64,000 bases of DNA. Source: a virus. The first letter of the stretch is position 1. Each line of letters starts with the position of its first letter. The stretch covers positions 1 through 64,000 of IMG/VR virus record IMGVR_UViG_3300008120_000241; one strand, given 5' to 3'. The position numbers and the translations under genes were made by a program. The notes below the pieces were generated by a model that was not told the origin of the DNA, searched no databases, and saw nothing but the letters and a program-made list of their open reading frames with translations. Positions 58,220-64,000 of the stretch are shown here, in pieces.

Positions 58220-58249
58220 GGGGAATATCAAAAAATATTCCCTTTTTTT
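58220..58249 (+). terminator. Intrinsic terminator, second of two
   Basis: GGGAATAT/ATATTCCC stem, then seven T. Tandem terminators isolate the scaffold and capsid genes from upstream transcription. Confidence 0.75.
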
Positions 58250-58341
58250 ATATTAAATCCACATTTTTTTAACTTTTTTCAAAGTGACGCATATTTATTA
58301 GGAAAAATAAACTTTTTATAAGGCAAATATTGCAAAATTTT

Positions 58342-59718
58342 ATGGAAAAAAATAAATCTGTAGTTGAACAAGCTTTATTGCAAATGAAAGCAATAGAAGA
58401 GGCTATCAGTGAAAATGCAAAAGGAATACTTGCTTCTACCATGAAGGAAGAAATCGCAGAACTAGTAAAAGAATCCTTAAAGGAAAAAACTAAACTTACC
58501 GAACAAGATGAAGAAGATTCAGAAATGGATGTAGAAATGGAAGACGATATGGAGGTTGAAGATGAAACAGGTGATGTTGAATTTGATGCTGAAATGGAAG
58601 ATGAAGGTGAGGATGATTCAGAAATGTTAGATATGGATTTTGACATGGAAGATGATAACGAGGATGAACTACCTCCACTTGACTTAACTCAAGCTTCAGC
58701 TGATGAGGTTTTGAGAGTATTTAAGGCAATGGGTGATGAAGATGGTATCATTATTAAAAAACAAGATGATGGTGACATCCACTTGGTTGATAACAATAAT
58801 GACACTGAGTATTTAATCACATTTGGTGGTGAGTCGGCAGAAGCGGAATCTATGAATATGATGGAAAATTATATGGACGAAGAAGAAATGGATGAATCTT
58901 GGTCTGAAGAAATGGATGAAGAGGAAATGGATGAAGAAGAAATGGACGAAGAAGAAATGGACGAAGAAGAAATGGACGAAAACGTTTATGAAATTGATCA
59001 AGAAACTTTGGAATCTGTTTTAGAATCATTCAAAGCTAAAGGAGTTGGAATGGGTAAACCTGGTTCAGGTATGAGCAAAACATCTGTTAACATGAAGGGT
59101 TTTAAAGAAGAAAAGAAATCCGGAGGTAAAGGTGTTGGAATGGGTAAACCAAATTTCAAATATCCTTCAAAAATGAAAGGTGGAGTAACTGAAACTGAAA
59201 CTGACGAAATGGAAGAAGCCGAAACAACTGAAGCTTCAAGAACTTTAGGTAGTGGAAGAAAGTGGGGAAGAAAAGGTTTACCAAAACCAAAGGCAGCCCC
59301 AAGACACCTTGAAGTTGAATCAATTCAAAGTGAATTAAACTTGTTAAGAGAAAAGAATGAAGAATACAAAAAAGCATTGGACTTTTTGAGAAAGAAAATG
59401 GACGAGGTTGCTGTATTTAATTCTAATCTAGCGTACGCAACAAGATTGTTTACTGAACATTCAACAACAAAACAAGAAAAAATAAATGTACTTAGAAGAT
59501 TTGACAATGTTGAAACAATCAAAGAATCTAAGACACTTTACAAAACAATTAAAGATGAGTTATCCAATGAGACAACAAGTCAATCAATTACTGAAAGTGT
59601 ACAACAAAAAGTAGTTAAGACTCCTCAAAACGGATCATCAACAAATTTAATTGAAAGTAAAACGTATGAAAATCCTCAATTTATGAGAATGAAGGATTTG
59701 ATGACAAAAATAAAATAA
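58342..59718 (+). CDS. Prohead core scaffold (gp22-like), 458 aa
   Basis: The ATG at 58342 (MEKNKSVVEQALLQMKAIEE) is preferred to a TTG 12 bases upstream. The protein is very acidic in two blocks (about 55-110 and 175-220, with repeats of M-D-E-E-E), with a basic Gly/Lys-rich segment (GVGMGKPGSGMSK, GVGMGKPNFKYPS) near 235-275. The C-terminal 130 residues are coiled coil. [LIVF]-x-E sites occur (KLTEQDEED). Acidic, helical, gene-adjacent to the capsid gene: the features of a scaffold degraded by the prohead protease. Confidence 0.8.
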   Translation: MEKNKSVVEQALLQMKAIEEAISENAKGILASTMKEEIAELVKESLKEKTKLTEQDEEDSEMDVEMEDDMEVEDETGDVEFDAEMEDEGEDDSEMLDMDFDMEDDNEDELPPLDLTQASADEVLRVFKAMGDEDGIIIKKQDDGDIHLVDNNNDTEYLITFGGESAEAESMNMMENYMDEEEMDESWSEEMDEEEMDEEEMDEEEMDEEEMDENVYEIDQETLESVLESFKAKGVGMGKPGSGMSKTSVNMKGFKEEKKSGGKGVGMGKPNFKYPSKMKGGVTETETDEMEEAETTEASRTLGSGRKWGRKGLPKPKAAPRHLEVESIQSELNLLREKNEEYKKALDFLRKKMDEVAVFNSNLAYATRLFTEHSTTKQEKINVLRRFDNVETIKESKTLYKTIKDELSNETTSQSITESVQQKVVKTPQNGSSTNLIESKTYENPQFMRMKDLMTKIK

Positions 59719-59754
59719 ATAAACAATAAACTCAAATTTAAAAAACTAGAAAAA

Positions 59755-61575
59755 ATGGGAGCATTATTAGATTCAGGTCTTGTTGGTAACATCGGTTTAA
59801 AACACCTTAAAGTTATCAAAGAAGATACTATTAACAAATGGGATAAATTAGGATTCCTAGACGGTCTTAAAGGACATATTAAAGAGAACATGGCTCAATT
59901 ATATGAGAACCAAGCATCTCACCTAATTAACGAAGCGGCAGCAACTGATAGTTCAGGTTCTTTTGAAACTGTAGTATTCCCTATCGTAAGAAGAGTATTC
60001 TCTAAGTTGTTGGCTAACGACATCGTATCAGTACAAGCTATGAACTTACCAATCGGTAAATTGTTCTACTTTGTACCTAAAATCCAAGGGTATACAACTG
60101 CTAACCCTACAACTAACGGTATACATAACCAACCAATTGGAGCACCAGGTTCAACTGCGAACGTAGGTACTGGTTACAATGATGGTACTCAGTATGCTAA
60201 AAATCTTTATGATTTATTTTACGAAGGAGCTGAAGCGGCTTTAGATCCTCCAGGATTGTTTGATTACTCTAAAGGTGAGTGGACAGCGGTTACTGCTTCT
60301 AACGTAACTACTGTTGCTTGGTCTAACGGTACATTGGTTGCTAACGAAACATCTTACGAAACTTCAGGTGTAAGAAAAATGATTATTAAAGTTGGTGGTT
60401 TCGCAAGTGCTGGTGTTGGTAAATTAATCGGACCAGACGGAAACGAAATTGACAACGAATCATTCCTTTCTGACCTTAAAGTTATCAAAGGTGCTGGTTT
60501 AGTTCTTGACCCAGCTTCACCTTGTGCTGTTCCTGCTAACACACCATTATTATTTAGAGTTGTTACTCAACAATATGGTAAAGGAATTGTTGCTCCAACA
60601 TCTACTTCTACTCAAGCCACTTGGCCGGGTACTGGTAATGATGGTTTTTATGACAATATTTGTTCTCAAGACGGATTTATCTATTTAGAAGTTGACCTTT
60701 CTTGTCCTGCATGTGTTGATTGTGGTGCTACTACACTTGATGGTTACACAGGTGCTACTGTTTCTGCTGTAACTTCTGGTACTGCATTTACTGTAACATA
60801 CAAGAGATACAAAGAAATGGAATTTGAAGATAGAATCGGTGAAGTTTCTTTTGACCTTGAGTCAGTTACTGTATCTGTTACAGAAAGAAAACTAAGAGCT
60901 CAATGGTCTCCAGAATTAGCACAAGACGTTTCAGCGTTCCATAACATTGATGCTGAAGCTGAATTGACAGCTTTATTGTCTGAGCAAGTTGCTGCTGAAA
61001 TTGATAGAGAAATCCTAAGAGACCTTAGAAAAGGTGCTGCTTGGAACCTAAGATGGGATTACAACGGATGGAGAAGAATTCAACAAACAACTTCTTACAC
61101 TCAAAAAGATTGGAACCAAACTTTGATTACAGCAATCAACCAATTGTCTGCACAAATCCACAAATCTACTTTAAGAGGTGGTGCAAACTGGATTGTTGTT
61201 TCTTCTGAGGTTTCTGCAATCTTTGATGACCTTGAGTACTTCCACGTATCAAATGCTTCTCCGGAGCAAGATCAATACAACATGGGTATTGAAAGAGTTG
61301 GTACATTAGCAGGAAGATACCAAGTGTATAGAGATCCTTACTTCCCAGCTAACCAAATCCTTATCGGACACAAAGGTTCTTCTTTGTTAGATACTGGATA
61401 TGTTTATGCTCCGTATGTGCCTCTACAATTAACACCTACAATGTATAATCCATTTAATTTTACTCCAATTAAGGGGATTATGACAAGATACGCGAAGAAA
61501 ATGGTGAACAACAGATTTTACGCGAGAATTACTGTTGACGGTGTTAGAACGTTTGATTTACAAGAATTGAGATAA
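59755..61575 (+). CDS. Major capsid protein, gp23-like, 606 aa
   Basis: GSFETVVFPIVRRVFSKLLA, NDIVSVQAMNLPIGKLFYFV and EDRIGEVSFDLESVTVSVTE, KLRAQWSPELAQDVSAFH, NWIVVSSEVSAIFDDLEYF, YAPYVPLQLTPTMYNPFNF match T4 gp23 family blocks. ASHLINEAAATDSSG provides a protease site I-N-E|A after residue 60 (T4 gp23 is cut after residue 65). An insert near 120-370 carries Cys pairs (CPACVDCGA). Codons are more C/T-ended than neighbours, as for highly expressed genes. Confidence 0.93.
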   Translation: MGALLDSGLVGNIGLKHLKVIKEDTINKWDKLGFLDGLKGHIKENMAQLYENQASHLINEAAATDSSGSFETVVFPIVRRVFSKLLANDIVSVQAMNLPIGKLFYFVPKIQGYTTANPTTNGIHNQPIGAPGSTANVGTGYNDGTQYAKNLYDLFYEGAEAALDPPGLFDYSKGEWTAVTASNVTTVAWSNGTLVANETSYETSGVRKMIIKVGGFASAGVGKLIGPDGNEIDNESFLSDLKVIKGAGLVLDPASPCAVPANTPLLFRVVTQQYGKGIVAPTSTSTQATWPGTGNDGFYDNICSQDGFIYLEVDLSCPACVDCGATTLDGYTGATVSAVTSGTAFTVTYKRYKEMEFEDRIGEVSFDLESVTVSVTERKLRAQWSPELAQDVSAFHNIDAEAELTALLSEQVAAEIDREILRDLRKGAAWNLRWDYNGWRRIQQTTSYTQKDWNQTLITAINQLSAQIHKSTLRGGANWIVVSSEVSAIFDDLEYFHVSNASPEQDQYNMGIERVGTLAGRYQVYRDPYFPANQILIGHKGSSLLDTGYVYAPYVPLQLTPTMYNPFNFTPIKGIMTRYAKKMVNNRFYARITVDGVRTFDLQELR

Positions 61576-61595
61576 TCAATATCTTTAGAATAAGA

Positions 61596-61625
61596 AAAAG
61601 GTCAGAGAAATCTGACCTTTTTTTA
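61596..61625 (+). terminator. Strong terminator after the capsid gene
   Basis: AAGGTCAGA pairs with TCTGACCTT around a GAAA tetraloop, followed by seven T. Confidence 0.88.
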
Positions 61626-61669
61626 TTAACCTATTTACAATAATCATTTCTACGTTATATTTATATTAT

Positions 61670-62350
61670 ATGAAAAAGATAATAATTGATGATGAAACAC
61701 AAAAAGAAATTGTTAGACTGTATAATGATGAAATGTTAGGTAGCCCATCTATTTCTGAAAAACTAAACATCCCTAAACATATAATATTAAGAGTCCTTAA
61801 AGAAAATAACGTTAAAGTTGGTGTACCTGGTATGAAATATAAAGGTGGTAAAAGCGCATCATATAAAAGAAATTATCATAAATATAAAGATAAAAAATCA
61901 CAATACCATAAAGAATGGTCAGAAAAGAATAGAGACCGTTTAAATGAGTATCATAGGGACTGGAGGGACGAAAATAGAGATAAATGGAGAGAAAATAAAA
62001 GACTATATCAAAAAAAACGTAAAGATAGTGACCCCCTCTATAAATTAATCAGTAATTTCAGAACCGCAATTTACCAAGTACTTAAAGAAAGTAATGTTGA
62101 AAAAAATGGACGTTATTTTGAAGTTTTAAATTATTCAGCTCAAGACCTTATCACACATCTTGAAAAACAATTTAAGGATGGTATGAATTGGGAGAATTAT
62201 GGTAAATGGCATGTTGACCATATATTACCAATTTCATCTTTTGATATTAAAGAAATAGGAGATGAGGAATTTATGAAATGTTGGTCATTAGAAAATCTTC
62301 AACCATTATGGGGTCGTGACAATCTTATAAAATCAAATAATATTTTGTAA
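61670..62350 (+). CDS. HNH homing endonuclease with N-terminal HTH, 226 aa
   Basis: Residues 10-50 look like a resolvase-type helix-turn-helix (QKEIVRLYNDEMLGSPSISE, KLNIPKHIILRVLKENNVKV). The middle is a charged linker (YHKEWSEKNRDRLNEYHRDW). WHVDHILPISSF, CWSLENLQPLWGRDNLIKSN is the HNH motif with His-Asp-His and N. Free-standing homing endonuclease next to the capsid gene, a usual site. Own TATATTTATATTATATG. Confidence 0.85.
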   Translation: MKKIIIDDETQKEIVRLYNDEMLGSPSISEKLNIPKHIILRVLKENNVKVGVPGMKYKGGKSASYKRNYHKYKDKKSQYHKEWSEKNRDRLNEYHRDWRDENRDKWRENKRLYQKKRKDSDPLYKLISNFRTAIYQVLKESNVEKNGRYFEVLNYSAQDLITHLEKQFKDGMNWENYGKWHVDHILPISSFDIKEIGDEEFMKCWSLENLQPLWGRDNLIKSNNIL

Positions 62351-62414
62351 ATAAGGTCATCAATTAGGTGTAAAATTGAATGGATTATAAATTTATTTTT
62401 TGTATCTTTATGGT

Positions 62415-64000
62415 ATGAAAACTACCCTATCTAATGATGATATTTTGGAGATCATTTCTTTATATCAAAATCAAATTCCCAGTACTCATAAATTGGCCGA
62501 AAAGTTTAAAGTTGGTCACAAGAAAATATCTCAAATTTTAAAAGACCATAATGTTGAGGTCAACAAAAAGGGTGGTCAAATTAAAACAGGACAAACAACT
62601 GAAATAGAAATCAACAAAACAAAAAAATACATACCAACAGATAATACCATTCTGGTTGCAAAATGTAAAAAAACGAACATTACTATTAATGACCCTAATA
62701 ATTTATCCGGTAAATTAACAAAACATATTATTGAACATTATGGTGATGTAAATATACCCCAAAATAATTACCAACGAAAAAAATATGAACTTGAACATAA
62801 CAAAAAATGGTTTGAGGGGTATTTTGATATTATAAGTGAAGAAAAAAAACAAATAAGAAAATGTTCTTTATGTGAATGGGAAACTAGTGATATAAATAAT
62901 AAAACTGGTTGTTTTGAACAACATATTATAAAAACACATAATCTCACAATGAGTCAATATCTTGATCAATTTCCGACAGAATATGTGTTTCATCCAAATA
63001 CCATTAAAAAAAATGAATTAAATAAAAAAGAAAATGTTGTTTTTTGTCAAATTTGTAATGAAAAAATGAAATCAATTACAAATACCCATCTAAAAAACAA
63101 ACACAATATGGATATTGAACAATATAAGTTAAAATTTCCAAATTCAAAAATAGTATCTGAAACAACATCCAAGAAATTAAGTGAAAGTACAAAATTATTA
63201 AACCAAACATTGGAACCCACTTGGACATCAAAAGGTGAATCCGAAATTAAAGAATTTTTGGAAACATTAGGGTTTGATGTTGTTAAAGGAAAAAATAGAA
63301 AAATATTGGAAGGTAAAGAAATTGACTTGGTAATACCCAGTTTAAAAATTTGTTTTGAATATGATGGTTTATATTATCACACCGAAAAAATGGGTAAGGA
63401 TTCAAAATACCATCTAAATAAAACTATTGATTGTTCTCTTATGGGTTATAAATTATATCACATTTATGAAGATGAATGGGTTAAGAATAAGGAACTTGTC
63501 AAAAATAAAATTAGACATATCCTAAATAAAAGTGAGGGAACAAAAATTGGTGCCAGACAAGTAAAAATAAAAAACATAACAAAAGAAGAAAAAACCAGAT
63601 TTCTGGATAATTTTCACATACAAGGTAATGACAAATCTGATGTCTATTATGGGGCGTTTTTTGGTGATGTTATGGTTGGTATTATGACCTTTAATAAAAA
63701 AAGAAATATGACCAAAACGCAAGATGGGGAATTTGAGTTATCAAGATATTCAACAAATTCTGGGTTTGTTGTTAATGGGTTGGCCTCAAAGTTTCTTAAA
63801 GTGTTTATAAATGATTATAACCCAAAACAAATCATTAGTTTTGCCGATAGGAGGTGGACCGTTAATCCGGATAATAATTTATATACAAAACTTGGGTTTG
63901 AATTAACATCAATTGTTAAACCATCTTATTATTACTATAGTTCAAAAATCAACAAATATAAAAGGTTTCATAAATTTTCTATGGGTAAAAATAATTTGAA
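62415..64000 (+). CDS. EDxHD-type homing endonuclease, cut by the right edge
   Basis: Frame open from ATG 62415 to the end, at least 528 residues. Box TATCTTTA lies just upstream. N-terminus is a helix-turn-helix (DDILEIISLYQNQIPSTHKL, AEKFKVGHKKISQIL). Two Cys-x2-Cys-x-n-H-x4-H units follow (KCSLCEWET ... HIIKTH; FCQICNEKM ... HLKNKH), zinc fingers similar to MucR/ROS-like fingers. ESEIKEFLETLGFDV, EIDLVIPSLKICFEYDGLYY and the K-x-H-L-N-K-T / IYEDEW region match Vsr-like EDxHD nucleases such as I-Bth0305I. The C-terminal part is GNAT-like. Confidence 0.8.
   Translation, partial: MKTTLSNDDILEIISLYQNQIPSTHKLAEKFKVGHKKISQILKDHNVEVNKKGGQIKTGQTTEIEINKTKKYIPTDNTILVAKCKKTNITINDPNNLSGKLTKHIIEHYGDVNIPQNNYQRKKYELEHNKKWFEGYFDIISEEKKQIRKCSLCEWETSDINNKTGCFEQHIIKTHNLTMSQYLDQFPTEYVFHPNTIKKNELNKKENVVFCQICNEKMKSITNTHLKNKHNMDIEQYKLKFPNSKIVSETTSKKLSESTKLLNQTLEPTWTSKGESEIKEFLETLGFDVVKGKNRKILEGKEIDLVIPSLKICFEYDGLYYHTEKMGKDSKYHLNKTIDCSLMGYKLYHIYEDEWVKNKELVKNKIRHILNKSEGTKIGARQVKIKNITKEEKTRFLDNFHIQGNDKSDVYYGAFFGDVMVGIMTFNKKRNMTKTQDGEFELSRYSTNSGFVVNGLASKFLKVFINDYNPKQIISFADRRWTVNPDNNLYTKLGFELTSIVKPSYYYYSSKINKYKRFHKFSMGKNNL

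Noticed and set aside
1-64000. T4-type late promoters (TATAAATA)
   Set aside because: The frequent motif is TATATTTAT in gene direction, which is closer to the Bacteroidota -7 box; TATAAATA appears mainly as its complement.

Overview
The window is one piece of a large, AT-rich tailed-phage genome with a T4-like head module. In order it carries the terminase large subunit (48738-50466), portal (50508-53486), prohead protease (55235-55939), acidic scaffold (58342-59718) and major capsid protein (59755-61575). The host is probably a member of Bacteroidota. Several genes have the Bacteroidota -7 promoter box TAnnTTTG only 4-5 bases before the ATG, Shine-Dalgarno sequences are essentially absent, and the phage carries a Bacteroidota-style ribosomal protein bS21, a DUF4494-like protein and a DUF5856-like protein.

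Layout. 1-8390 is a tandem array of small plus-strand genes, about ten of which begin with nearly the same leader, MNLQENIRRILREE (leader A). 8391-11170 is a gene-poor stretch with structured, probably non-coding RNA candidates and three small minus-strand genes. 11171-21800 holds more small genes, several with the leader LTESDLTRIVKRILNE (leader B) or MKIIITEEQYKKLFE (leader C), plus an FKBP-type isomerase. 21800-31750 has large virion-like proteins with the leader M..I.EI.RIK.LM...L.EQ (leader D), a PAP2 phosphatase, a GH108-like lysozyme, and an IS200/IS605-like end without a transposase gene. 31890-37170 is a tail-fibre region with a 1517-residue SHAEG-repeat protein. 37220-46410 contains a tmRNA gene, a twice-occurring cassette (leader B gene facing a secreted-protein gene), an M20-type peptidase, a ClpC-like ATPase broken by a split intein, a UVR adaptor-like protein, a KTSC protein and a nucleotidyltransferase. 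46500-61575 is the head module, with an intein in the portal and a frame break in the terminase. 61670-64000 contains two homing endonuclease genes.

Main interpretation. The leaders are amphipathic N-terminal helices that end in [LIVF]-x-E, the site type cleaved by T4-like prohead proteases. The capsid protein has the same site (LINE|A after residue 60), and the protease is encoded here. I infer that leaders A-D are capsid-targeting sequences. They would load a large, modular set of cargo proteins into the prohead, where the leaders are removed. The cargo would include two ADP-ribosyltransferase-like proteins, an HExxH peptidase, a PAP2 phosphatase, a lysozyme, a ParB-like protein, a cyanophycin-synthetase N-domain protein and many unknowns. 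This is the best candidate here for an undescribed system. Other notable items are an atypically split intein in a Walker A motif, the tmRNA with an unusual tag, the phage bS21, and near-leaderless promoters.

Limits: all family calls come from motif reading, with no searches. Three frame breaks (589-878, 6226-6575, 48738-50466) could be sequencing errors, real mutations or programmed shifts.
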